From: Natronogracilivirga saccharolytica
GTDB taxonomy: Bacteria; Bacteroidota; Rhodothermia; Balneolales; Natronogracilivirgulaceae
Direction: 5' to 3'
Assembly (NCBI RefSeq): GCF_017921895.1
Contig: NZ_JAFIDN010000015.1
Span: 1 to 58,258 of the forward strand
Length of the DNA stretch: 58,258 bases
Of this stretch, positions 25,777 through 34,348 are shown piece after piece. The notes below the pieces were generated by a model that made no database searches, was not told the origin of the DNA, and saw only the letters and a list, made by a program, of their open reading frames with translations. Both the position numbers and the translations under genes were made by a program. Within the stretch, counting starts at the first letter, position 1. Each line of letters begins with the position of its first letter.

Positions 25777-26115
25777 TATCAAACGACCACAAGGGTATTC
25801 ATATCATTGGATAGTTGTGATATAAGCAGTTGTCCAATGATTTGATTCGCGGCATTCCGCTGAATAACCGCCAAGCAGAAAATAGAGCTACAATGATTGT
25901 TTAAATTCATTGAGGCGGTCAGTTTGAGTGGTTGTTTCCCTTTAAAAATATCACAAATTTGGGAAGTATGGTACCGTTTGAGTCCTTCATAAACACGATC
26001 CTGCCGGAACAGGCCTGCAAGTGTATTCGCCAGGCAAACCGAATATCATCGCGCATGTTTGCCTGCTGATTGGTACCTTGTTTAAGCTATTATTCTGCAA
26101 TGCCAGCTCATATTT
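25777..26115 (+). other. Intergenic region with an inverted repeat
   Basis: These 339 bp contain a 9-bp inverted repeat, ATCATTGGA (25803-25811) and TCCAATGAT (25833-25841), that could form a hairpin after the giant gene. There is no T-tract. No gene is seen. Confidence 0.5.
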
Positions 26116-29100
26116 ATGAATCATTCCGCTTCTACTGCCTTTATTCCCGCAACCCTGCATCCCGCACCGGTTATCAAAACCGCATTTTTCCTGCTCCTGC
26201 CTCTGCTTTTCCTGTTTTCCCCGGCCGGCGCACAGCAGCTCCACCTTAACGAAGTCATGAGCGCCAATGCCACCGTCATCGCCGATGAGGACGGGGATTT
26301 TGAAAACTGGGTGGAGATCTACAACCGCGGCGACGAGCCGGTCAGCCTCGAAGGCTACGGACTTTCCGACGACCGGTTCCGGCCGTTTCGCTGGACGTTC
26401 CCCGACGTCACCATCCCCCCGGGTGACTTTCTGCTGGTCTGGGCTTCCGGAAAGGATCGCGCCAATCCCACCGGCGAGCTTCACACCAGTTTCGGCATAT
26501 CGGCCGACGGCGATGAGGTCGTACTGACCGATCCCGATACCAACCGCGTGGATCACCTTCCTCATACGGTCATTCCCGGCAATACCTCCATCGGCCGGCA
26601 GCCGGATGGCATCGGCGGCTGGGTGTTTTTCGCCGATCCGACCCCGGGCAGCGCTAATATCACCGAGGGGCTGTCCGGCAAACTCGATCCGCCGCAATTT
26701 TCCCAGCCCGGCGGCTTCCATTCCGGGCCTGTCGATCTCGAAATTTTTCATTCCGACCCCCGGGCCGCCATCCACTATACGCTCGACGGCTCCCGCCCGA
26801 CCCGCGAATCCCCGCGTTACGAGGAGCCGATCCGCCTGACCGACCGCAGCGACCAGCCTGATGTCTTTTCCACCATCCGCACCACGCCGATTACGCAAGG
26901 AGCGCGCAGATGGATGGAGCCGGCCGGCCCGGTCCGCAAAGCCAATGTGGTTCGGGCAAAGGCGTTCCGTGACGGCAGCCTGCCAACAGGACGCACCCAG
27001 ACTTATTTCGTCTTCAGCGAAGGCGCCGATGCATATGACCTGCCCGTGGTTTCCCTGGCGACCGACAGCACTCATCTCTTCGATTACGATGAGGGAATCT
27101 ATGTGCCCGGCGCGCAATATGTTGATGGTGACTATGGCACCGGGAACTACGTCGAACGCGGCATCGAATGGGAGCATCCGGCCAGTTTCGAGCTTTACGA
27201 AAAAGACGGCTCGCCCGGCCTGGAGCAGGACATCGGCATCCGCATTCACGGGGGATACACCCGCCGCTTCCCCCAGAAAAGCCTGCGGCTCTACGCCCGT
27301 GCAGGATATAACGAGAGCCGGTTCAACTACCGCATGTTCCGGGAGATGGATGACGACAGTTTCAACCGGTTCATTCTTCGCGCCTCGGGCAACGATTTCG
27401 GTTTCACCATGTTCATGGATGCCGCCGCCCAGTCGCTCATCCGCCATTTTAACGTCGACACCCAGGCCTACCGGCCGGTGATCGTTTTCATCAACGGGGA
27501 GTACTGGGGCATCCACAATGTGCGCGAGCGGTACGACCGCCGGTATCTGGAGCGGGTCTACGGCGCCGATCCCGACAACATCGACCTGCTGACCGGCCGG
27601 CAGACCGTCAAAGAAGGCGACCACATCCATTACAGTAACATGTTTGATTATATCGACCGGGAGGATCTGTCCGACCCCGCCCGCTTCGACTCGGTCAAAA
27701 CCATGATGGACATCGACAATTTTCTGGATTACTACAGCGCCAAAATTTATTACGGAAACAACGACTGGCCGCATAACAACATCGATTTCTGGCGGGCAAG
27801 GGAGCCGTACAATCCCGGCGCTCCCAAAGGGCTGGACGGACGCTGGCGATGGCTGCTGTTTGATGTGGACCGGTCGCTCGGCTACTCCACACACTATACC
27901 TTCGACATGATCGAATGGGTCACCGCAGAAAAGAGTCCGGCAATCGATCAGGAATGGCCCAACGTACTGCTGCGCAACCTCCTGGAGAATGAGGACTTCC
28001 ACATCCGGTTCATCAACCGCCTGTCCGATCATCTCAACACGGCCTTTTCCGAAGACCGGGTTCCCGAAGTGGTCGACAGCCTCCGGGCGCCGCTGGCATC
28101 CGTCATCGACGAACACATCCTGCGCTGGCAGAACCACGAGTCGCGTCACCGGTGGGACGGGCTGGTCGAAGATATGAGGGAGTACGGACGTCGGCGTCCG
28201 GCTTTCATGCGCCAACACATGAGCGATCATTTCGATATCGGCAGCGAAGCGGAGCTGACCGTGGATGTATCAGACGATTCCCGGGGATTTGTGCGCGTCA
28301 ATACGACCGATATCCGGGGCGGCGGTTCAGCGGGCACACCCGGCGTTCCGGACGATCCCTACCCGTGGACGGGCATTTACTTCAGCAAAGTCCCGGTCAC
28401 GCTCACGGCCGTTGCGTACGATGGCTACGAGTTTTCCCGGTGGTCGTGCGACGGCGGCCTGCCGGATGGTGTAAATCCCGATGAGGAAAAGATTTCGGTA
28501 TTCGCAGATCCGGAAATCTCCTGTACCGCTCATTTCACACGGGCGGAAGTCAGGGAAGAAAAGGAGCTGGTGTATTACTGGCTGTTTACGGATGATCTTC
28601 CGAACAACACGCCGCTGAAGGTGCTGGAGCCGGCTTATGTGGACGATAATGCAGCGGAAAATGCATCGGAAAATAAACCCGCCATCCGTTATCAGCCGGC
28701 CATCGATCCCTATCCGCCCGAACCAGGTGTTACAGCAGGTATTCTGGACAGGGTCAATGATCCGTCCCCGGTCAATCTGGACAGCACGGTCATGGACGAA
28801 CTGGGGTACAGCGGGGAGGACCTTCGCGGGATTCGCGCGCGCAATCCTTCACTGGTGGATGACCGGGAAAGTGCGCTGATACTGGAGCTGCCGACCACCG
28901 GTATCCATCGTCCCGTGCTTACCTTTGCCGCCATGCGGACCGGAAGCGGTCAGGAACAGATCAAAATTGAGTACAACACCGCACCCGGCGACACCGGCTG
29001 GACCAGCGAAGGGCTGGATCCATCCGTCTTCACCATGTACGAAACCTGGAAGAAGGTGACCATCCCGTTCGGGGAAATTGATCCGGACGGCAGTGGCTCC

Positions 29101-29607
29101 GGCCATGCAGAGGAACATTTTGACCATTCCGGCGGTCCCGCTGATACTGCCGGCAGCAATTCCGGATTTGCGGATGACAATCCCGGGTTCCGCGTGCGGA
29201 TTCTGTTCCGCGGCGATGAGGATGTCCGGCGTGGCGTCAGCGGGAATGTACGCTTCAACAATTTCTCGCTGCATGAATCGGTTCAGCAGACCGGTCCCGG
29301 CAACGGAAATGGCGATGACGACGATAACGGCGCTGATGTCCCCGATGAGTTTGCGCTGCTCGGCAATTATCCCAATCCGTTCAACGAGTCGACCACCATC
29401 GAGTACGCCGTACCCGAGCAGGCGGATGTCACACTGGAACTGTACGATATTATGGGCCGGCGCGTGGCCACACTGGCGGAAGGGCAGCACGAACCCGGCC
29501 GCCATCAGGTGACTCTGGATGCATCGGGGCTTTCCAGCGGCGTATACGTGTGCCGGCTTGCCGGCGGCGGGCATCAGGACACCATCGCGATTACGCTGGT
29601 GAAGTAG
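26116..29607 (+). CDS. T9SS-exported CotH-kinase-family protein with lamin-tail domain
   Basis: A 1163-residue secreted protein. The signal peptide is long (hydrophobic TAFFLLLPLLFLFSPAGA, cleavage before QQLHL). Residues about 40-150 form a lamin-tail domain (LNEVMSANATVIADEDGDFE, SLEGYGLSDD). About 190-290 is a chitobiase-C-like segment (IHYTLDGSRPT). About 300-610 is the CotH kinase-like domain (GIRIHGGYTRRFPQKSLRLY, INGEYWGIHNVRERYD, WRWLLFDVDRSLGY). About 700-815 resembles divergent InlB B-repeats (EFSRWSCDGGLP). A type A T9SS sorting domain (GNYPNPFNESTTIEYAVP ... SGVYVCRLAGG) closes it. CotH proteins of spore coats are protein kinases; whether this extracellular version phosphorylates matrix proteins is unknown. 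It stands alone between two intergenic gaps. Confidence 0.87.
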   Translation: MNHSASTAFIPATLHPAPVIKTAFFLLLPLLFLFSPAGAQQLHLNEVMSANATVIADEDGDFENWVEIYNRGDEPVSLEGYGLSDDRFRPFRWTFPDVTIPPGDFLLVWASGKDRANPTGELHTSFGISADGDEVVLTDPDTNRVDHLPHTVIPGNTSIGRQPDGIGGWVFFADPTPGSANITEGLSGKLDPPQFSQPGGFHSGPVDLEIFHSDPRAAIHYTLDGSRPTRESPRYEEPIRLTDRSDQPDVFSTIRTTPITQGARRWMEPAGPVRKANVVRAKAFRDGSLPTGRTQTYFVFSEGADAYDLPVVSLATDSTHLFDYDEGIYVPGAQYVDGDYGTGNYVERGIEWEHPASFELYEKDGSPGLEQDIGIRIHGGYTRRFPQKSLRLYARAGYNESRFNYRMFREMDDDSFNRFILRASGNDFGFTMFMDAAAQSLIRHFNVDTQAYRPVIVFINGEYWGIHNVRERYDRRYLERVYGADPDNIDLLTGRQTVKEGDHIHYSNMFDYIDREDLSDPARFDSVKTMMDIDNFLDYYSAKIYYGNNDWPHNNIDFWRAREPYNPGAPKGLDGRWRWLLFDVDRSLGYSTHYTFDMIEWVTAEKSPAIDQEWPNVLLRNLLENEDFHIRFINRLSDHLNTAFSEDRVPEVVDSLRAPLASVIDEHILRWQNHESRHRWDGLVEDMREYGRRRPAFMRQHMSDHFDIGSEAELTVDVSDDSRGFVRVNTTDIRGGGSAGTPGVPDDPYPWTGIYFSKVPVTLTAVAYDGYEFSRWSCDGGLPDGVNPDEEKISVFADPEISCTAHFTRAEVREEKELVYYWLFTDDLPNNTPLKVLEPAYVDDNAAENASENKPAIRYQPAIDPYPPEPGVTAGILDRVNDPSPVNLDSTVMDELGYSGEDLRGIRARNPSLVDDRESALILELPTTGIHRPVLTFAAMRTGSGQEQIKIEYNTAPGDTGWTSEGLDPSVFTMYETWKKVTIPFGEIDPDGSGSGHAEEHFDHSGGPADTAGSNSGFADDNPGFRVRILFRGDEDVRRGVSGNVRFNNFSLHESVQQTGPGNGNGDDDDNGADVPDEFALLGNYPNPFNESTTIEYAVPEQADVTLELYDIMGRRVATLAEGQHEPGRHQVTLDASGLSSGVYVCRLAGGGHQDTIAITLVK

Positions 29608-29874
29608 GGGCAGTGGGCGCAGCCCGGGGTATGCCGGTGAAGCTGCGGGGATCGTATCGGGAGCGCCGATGAAGCTACGGCGGTGGTATCTGGTGCGCCG
29701 GCTCCTTTGAAGCGGCAAACTGTGCGGATCGATTGTGCCGGAAAAGTCGGGCAGTTGCTGCGATCAGACCAAAATGAAACAGACCGGCAGGTTATATGTT
29801 GTAAATGAGTCGGCAGGGGGTTGATTTATGGCGCCATAACAGCCGGAAAAATGTAAAAATCGCTTAAAGTGAAC

Positions 29875-29896
29875 AAAATTAAGCGATTATAATTTG
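29875..29896 (+). promoter_or_regulatory. Curlin-type promoter signature, site C
   Basis: AAAATTAAG (29875-29883), six bases, TAATTTG (29890-29896). The nonamer is shifted compared with TTAATTAAC but keeps ATTAA; the -7 box is exact. Confidence 0.5.
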
Positions 29897-29975
29897 TTCG
29901 CGCCTGAGAAAAGTGTTTGTTTTCGTCCAGTCTGAACAAACGATTCAGACAAAGCGTCAATCAGAAACAAATCAA

Positions 29976-29989
29976 AAAGGTGACCAACA
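29976..29989 (+). promoter_or_regulatory. Conserved translation-start element
   Basis: AAAGGTGACCAACA before ATG 29990. It matches the elements of the first two curlin genes except for the last base. Confidence 0.65.
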
Positions 29990-30706
29990 ATGAAGAAACT
30001 GAGTGCACTTTTCATCGCATTGCTATTCTCAGCAGGGATGACTCTGGCTCAAAGCAACGAAGCTTCCATCGAACAGGTGGGAGATGATCACGATGCAGAC
30101 GTTGAACAGAGCGGAGACTATAACGTGGCTAATGTCGACCAGGACGGAGCAGGCGGCATAGCCGACATCGATCAGTACGGTTCCTCCAATGAAGCCTTCA
30201 TTACGCAGGAAGGAGTTACAGGCGGAGAACGAACCTCAGGAAGCATCACCCAAACTGGCGGAGAAAACGAAGCCAGCATCCTTCAGGAAGAGTCCAACGT
30301 CAAATCCTCCGAGATCGTCCAGGACGGATATCGCAACGAGGCAACCGTCGAGTCTGTTGGTGGCGGACGCGCTGATGCAGCCGACATCTATCAGGAAGGC
30401 AACGACAACCAGGCCACCATCCTGCAGAGTCTGACATCCGCCTCCAGCGCCGTGATCAGTCAGTACGGCAATGACAATGAGGCGATGATCGAAAATGACG
30501 GCAGTCCGCTCGATGCCTCAATCATGCAGGAAGGCGATCTCAACGTGGCCAATATCGAAGATACCTTCGGTGCCGGTGGAAACACCGCAGACATCGGGCA
30601 GTTCGGAAACAGAAACACCGCCGATATCTTCATGGACAACAGCGATGGAACCGCTGATATCCAGCAGACCGGCGACAATAACAATGCCTCCATCAGTCAG
30701 TACTAA
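29990..30706 (+). CDS. Curlin-repeat secreted amyloid-like protein
   Basis: A 238-residue protein with signal peptide MKKLSALFIALLFSAGMTLA, then QSNEAS. It is a very regular run of 11-residue units (NEASIEQVGDDHDADVEQSG, NVANVDQDG), with Asp and Glu at the variable positions and few basic residues. It is flanked by its own promoter (site C) and terminator (30776). Of the seven curlin genes it has one of the most regular repeats and could be a major fibre subunit (inference). Confidence 0.88.
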   Translation: MKKLSALFIALLFSAGMTLAQSNEASIEQVGDDHDADVEQSGDYNVANVDQDGAGGIADIDQYGSSNEAFITQEGVTGGERTSGSITQTGGENEASILQEESNVKSSEIVQDGYRNEATVESVGGGRADAADIYQEGNDNQATILQSLTSASSAVISQYGNDNEAMIENDGSPLDASIMQEGDLNVANIEDTFGAGGNTADIGQFGNRNTADIFMDNSDGTADIQQTGDNNNASISQY

Positions 30707-30775
30707 GACGGGATGATTGATTCCTGTCTGAAAGGGAGTAAGGGATTCCGGTAAAACCGGAACCTGATCTGTTGC

Positions 30776-30813
30776 AATCCCGTCATCGCCCTGCGCGGTG
30801 CCGGGATTTTTTT
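30776..30813 (+). terminator. Rho-independent terminator
   Basis: Stem AATCCCG (30776-30782) and CGGGATT (30802-30808) enclosing a GC-rich inner part, then a T-run to 30813. Confidence 0.88.
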
Positions 30814-30911
30814 GATGGTCTCTTGACGAATGATGCTTGACAAATGAGCGTGAATGTACCCATACGTTGCTCAGATGAAGTTAAGAATAAGAGTAAAAAT
30901 ATTAAGCGAGA

Positions 30912-30933
30912 TTAATTAACATATTATAACTTG
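30912..30933 (+). promoter_or_regulatory. Curlin-type promoter signature, site D
   Basis: TTAATTAAC (30912-30920), six bases, TAACTTG (30927-30933). Identical in both halves to site A, with unrelated sequence around it. The gap 30707-31116 holds this and the terminator, and otherwise no gene. Confidence 0.65.
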
Positions 30934-31102
30934 ATCGCTTGCAAGTAAGGTGTTATTTATGCTGTCAGTAAATCACCTGAAAAATCCGGTGAAATAAACA
31001 CAGTGATTTTTGAAGTTGGATTTACGCGAGTTTGTGTTAGATGCTTGCAGATCTTTTCAGAAAGATTACCTGCATCAGACATGGATAAAAATAATAACCA
31101 AA

Positions 31103-31116
31103 AAAGGTGACCAACA
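31103..31116 (+). promoter_or_regulatory. Conserved translation-start element
   Basis: AAAGGTGACCAACA before ATG 31117, the same as before 29990. Confidence 0.65.
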
Positions 31117-32202
31117 ATGAGACAAATAACAACACTTCTTGTAATGATCCTGTTTACCGCAGGAATGTCGTTTGCACAAAGTAATGACGCCAGTGTTGAT
31201 CAGCAGGGCAGTGACAACAGCGCTGATGTCGACCAGCAGGGCTATAGTAACGTTGCAGAAGTAGATCAGTCAGGAAATGATGATGTGGCTGATATTACAC
31301 AGTCGGGAAGCAGCAACGAAGCCTTCATCGATCAGGCAGAGGGTGGCTCCGGAGCCCGTTTCTCTGACGGATCTGTCGACCAGCAAGGCGACGGCAACTA
31401 CGCCTCCCAGGATCAGACCATTCGAAGCGCACACAACACAATCACCGCAGTTATTGATCAATTGGGAAATGAAAACACGGCTACCCAGGAGCAAGAAACC
31501 AGAAGCAGTGCTCATGCCGGAATCAATCAGGAAGGCAGCTATAATGAAGCTAATCAGACTCAGAGCTTTAATTACGGTTATTCTTCCGTCAACATCGATC
31601 AGGTAGGTGATGGAAACTGGGCGGTTCAAACCCAGAACGCCGGATCATCTGAAGCTACCATCATACAAAATGGCGATGACAACCGTGCAGAGCAAACACA
31701 AAGCGGCGGAAACTATGCCGGTAACGCAGCTGATATATTGCAGTCCGGATCTGATGACCACACCCAGGTGCAGGACGGTGAAGGAAATTATGCCGAAGTC
31801 CGGGCATTTGCAGGATCAAACACCGGTGATCAGACCCAGGTTGGTAATGACAACCATATGCAGCTCAACCAGTCCGGCGGCTTCGATGCTGTAATGTCCC
31901 AGGATGGTGACGGCAACGATGCACGTCTGCGCCAGGCCGGTGGCAGCGGAAGCAGCGCTTATCTGACCCAGGATGGTGATGACAATTCCATCGGCGCCGA
32001 GCAGCAGGGAAGCGGCAATGTAATGCATGTCCTGCAGGATGGCAGTGGAAACTACGCCGGATCCGACTGGTGGGCCAACCCCGGACTGGTTCAGGATGGA
32101 AATGACAACATGATTGATCTTTCCCAGACTGGTGACAATCACTCAGCTTCGGTTCATCAGTATGGCGACAATAATACCGCCAACGTAACTCAGTCCAACT
32201 GA
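31117..32202 (+). CDS. Curlin-repeat secreted amyloid-like protein (long)
   Basis: A 361-residue protein with signal peptide MRQITTLLVMILFTAGMSFA, then QSNDAS. The N-terminal end has five uninterrupted 11-residue units (NDASVDQQGSDNSADVDQQG and so on). A central part with Q-x-Q-rich units (NTATQEQETRSS) follows. The last 150 residues (from DDHTQVQDGEGNYAEVRAFA) are shared with the next gene. WWANPGLVQDG interrupts the repeat pattern near the C-terminus in both, suggesting a conserved capping or contact element. Own promoter (site D) and terminator (32286). Confidence 0.88.
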   Translation: MRQITTLLVMILFTAGMSFAQSNDASVDQQGSDNSADVDQQGYSNVAEVDQSGNDDVADITQSGSSNEAFIDQAEGGSGARFSDGSVDQQGDGNYASQDQTIRSAHNTITAVIDQLGNENTATQEQETRSSAHAGINQEGSYNEANQTQSFNYGYSSVNIDQVGDGNWAVQTQNAGSSEATIIQNGDDNRAEQTQSGGNYAGNAADILQSGSDDHTQVQDGEGNYAEVRAFAGSNTGDQTQVGNDNHMQLNQSGGFDAVMSQDGDGNDARLRQAGGSGSSAYLTQDGDDNSIGAEQQGSGNVMHVLQDGSGNYAGSDWWANPGLVQDGNDNMIDLSQTGDNHSASVHQYGDNNTANVTQSN

Positions 32203-32285
32203 TAGGCGGCAATAAACTTCAGAGTACCGGTTTGTTTGCTGGTAATCAGTGAACACGGTACCTGATGATATAAAGGCTGGTATCC

Positions 32286-32319
32286 GGCCCGGTACATGCG
32301 ATGTGTGCCGGGCCTTTTT
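32286..32319 (+). terminator. Rho-independent terminator
   Basis: Stem GGCCCGGTACA (32286-32296) pairs with TGTGCCGGGCC (32304-32314) with one G-U pair, then five T residues. Confidence 0.9.
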
Positions 32320-32495
32320 ATTGAAAGGAAGTCATTTGAAGCAAACACTTCCTGCGAATCACAAACCTCCCGTCATGCAGCCACTCCTCTGCAAGCTTTC
32401 GGAATTACCCGGCGGCTTGGGGAAATACCCGGCCTTGCATGCCGATGTCCCGTAAAGTCATTCAGGATCAACATATTCTACATTATTAAATGATT

Positions 32496-32517
32496 TTAAT
32501 TAACATACTCTAATTTG
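32496..32517 (+). promoter_or_regulatory. Curlin-type promoter signature, site E
   Basis: TTAATTAAC (32496-32504), six bases, TAATTTG (32511-32517). Confidence 0.65.
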
Positions 32518-32711
32518 CATGTATGAAATGAGAGTGATATCTATAGTACAGATTCATATATGTTATTAATGCGTTGCAGGATAATCGAGGTCATTAATAA
32601 CATTACGTAATACATGATGTTGTTCATGGTACATGGTTAACTTTGTTCGAGGTTTGATTTTGTCCTGAAACAACATACATGACCAGTGTAATAAGAAAAG
32701 TTTAACAAAAT

Positions 32712-32724
32712 AAGGTGACCACCC
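32712..32724 (+). promoter_or_regulatory. Conserved translation-start element, variant
   Basis: AAGGTGACCACCC before ATG 32725. The first ten bases are the same as in the other four copies; the last three differ. Confidence 0.55.
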
Positions 32725-33732
32725 ATGAAAAAGTTTACCGCTTTTTTCGTTGCAATTTTGTTTACGGCCGGAGTAACGTTTGCACAGAATAATCAGGCAA
32801 CCGTATCGCAGGAAATTGACGACTCCGAAGTGGATATCGAACAGATTGGAAGCAATAACCAGGCCGACGCCTCACAGTCTCTGGGCAATGATAACATGTT
32901 TATCGACATTCTTCAGGATGGAAGCGCCAACGAAGCAGTGGTCAGTCAGCAGTACGGACAGTGGCACTGGGCCGATGTCGAGCAGGCCGGAACAGGCAAT
33001 CAGCTGAATCTGCTGCAGGATAACACCAGTACCAGAGCGGAAGTCACCCAGGAAGGCAGCGGAAACTTTGCCGATATTTTCCAGAGAAATTACCTTTTCT
33101 CCTTCGGTGATTACTCATCAAGTGTCCTGCTTCTTCAGGATGGTGATGATAATGAGGCCATGGTCAGCTCTGATGGATTCGGCAACATGGTAAACGTGGT
33201 TCAGGAAGGTGATGACAACGTCGCCAGCGCTGCTCAGGACGGTTCCTACAATGAAGCCTCCATCGAGCAGTTCTGGGCAGGCGATGACCACACACAGGTG
33301 CAGGAAGGTGACAATAACTACTCCGAAGTCCGTGCATTTGCCGGACAAAATACCGGTGAGCAGATTCAGACAGGTGACGGCAATCAGTCACAGCTCAACC
33401 AGTCAGGCGGATTTGATGCGACCATCCTCCAGGACGGAGATTACCACAATGCCCGTCTGCGTCAGGCCGGCGGCAGCGGCAGCACTGCTCTGATCAATCA
33501 GTATGGTGAAGGAAACAGCGTCGGTGCCGATCAGCAGGGAAGCGGCAATGTGCTGAACGTAACACAGGATGGCGAAGGCAACGTTGCCGGATCCAATTGG
33601 TGGAGTGATCCCGGCCTGTATCAGAACGGCAACTTCAACAGCATAGATCTGATTCAGGACGGTCAGTACAATTCGGCATCCGTTTACCAGTCAGGAGATA
33701 ATAACTCCGCAACCGTAAACCAGAGCAATTGA
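32725..33732 (+). CDS. Curlin-repeat secreted amyloid-like protein, paralogue of the upstream gene
   Basis: A 335-residue protein with signal peptide MKKFTAFFVAILFTAGVTFA, then QNNQAT. Curlin units include NQATVSQEIDDSEVDIEQIG and NEASIEQFW. From DDHTQVQEGDNNYSEVRAFA to the end it follows the preceding gene closely, including LRQAGGSGSTALINQYGEG and the WWSDPGLYQNG interruption, while the N-terminal half differs. The pair therefore shares a C-terminal half and has divergent N-terminal halves. Own promoter (site E) and terminator (33813). Confidence 0.88.
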   Translation: MKKFTAFFVAILFTAGVTFAQNNQATVSQEIDDSEVDIEQIGSNNQADASQSLGNDNMFIDILQDGSANEAVVSQQYGQWHWADVEQAGTGNQLNLLQDNTSTRAEVTQEGSGNFADIFQRNYLFSFGDYSSSVLLLQDGDDNEAMVSSDGFGNMVNVVQEGDDNVASAAQDGSYNEASIEQFWAGDDHTQVQEGDNNYSEVRAFAGQNTGEQIQTGDGNQSQLNQSGGFDATILQDGDYHNARLRQAGGSGSTALINQYGEGNSVGADQQGSGNVLNVTQDGEGNVAGSNWWSDPGLYQNGNFNSIDLIQDGQYNSASVYQSGDNNSATVNQSN

Positions 33733-34348
33733 TTTTTCAGGATTACAGATTTTCCATTGAGAGAAGCTAATCTTCAGCAGAGATTCAGGATATATTCCTG
33801 AAGAGAAATAGAAGCCCGGCATGCAATCGTGTGCCGGGCTTTTTTTTAAAAAATATTTTTGGCAGTATGCAGTCCTCACGCCCGCAATGAGATGCCGCTG
33901 CTGATTCAGGTCCTTTTGCAGATTATTTCAAAATTATCACTGGTCATAGCCATCGGCGGATTCGTAATAAGTGCATTGCCACGTGCCAATACACACTGAC
34001 AGACCGGGTAAATGAATCTGCAGATTTCAATCACACCTGAAATCACGAATTGAACCTGAAATGCAAATCGCACCTGAACCGCTAAAAAACATGGCTAAGA
34101 AGGACAATATATCCAGCCCTGCAACTGCCATTGTAATGGAGCCCGGTCATAATTTATTCCGGCCGATAAACATAACAGACAAACATAGTGGTAAGTCGGT
34201 GAAATACAAGTAGATGTTGCAATAGTTAAAAGTTCTTAATATTTTTTCCTCAGTTTATCATATTGTGTCGTTTCAATTGTACAAAAGCATGCAGTAAAAT
34301 ACTGATTATCAGAACGATGTCCGGGGTCACCAATACTCACAGAATATT
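33733..34348 (+). other. Intergenic region, 616 bp
   Basis: It contains the terminator at 33813. A 40-codon frame at 34091-34213 (MAKKDNISSPATAIVMEPGH...) resembles nothing I know. The AT-rich stretch TTAAAAGTTCTTAATATTTT near 34225 is close to TTAAAATTTCTTAATATTTT upstream of the Wzi-like gene near 11167; it may be a shared promoter element. Confidence 0.4.
33813..33847 (+). terminator. Rho-independent terminator
   Basis: Stem AGCCCGGCAT (33813-33822) and GTGCCGGGCT (33831-33840) with one G-U pair, then seven T residues. Confidence 0.9.

Larger units (their letters stand above)
29608..29989 (+). other. Intergenic region before the third curlin cluster
   Basis: These 382 bp hold no gene. 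They contain GC-rich imperfect repeats of GAAGCT-x-CGG-type at 29635-29705, then the curlin-type promoter site C and the start element. Confidence 0.45.
32320..32724 (+). other. Intergenic region before the last curlin gene
   Basis: These 405 bp hold promoter site E and a leader of about 200 nt. Short frames at 32249-32493 have no recognisable features. Confidence 0.5.

Noticed and set aside
25987-28230. 747-codon open frame on the minus strand
   Set aside because: It lies antisense to the CotH-family gene, whose domains are clear on the plus strand. The antisense peptide has no recognisable motif; long antisense frames are common in GC-rich coding DNA.
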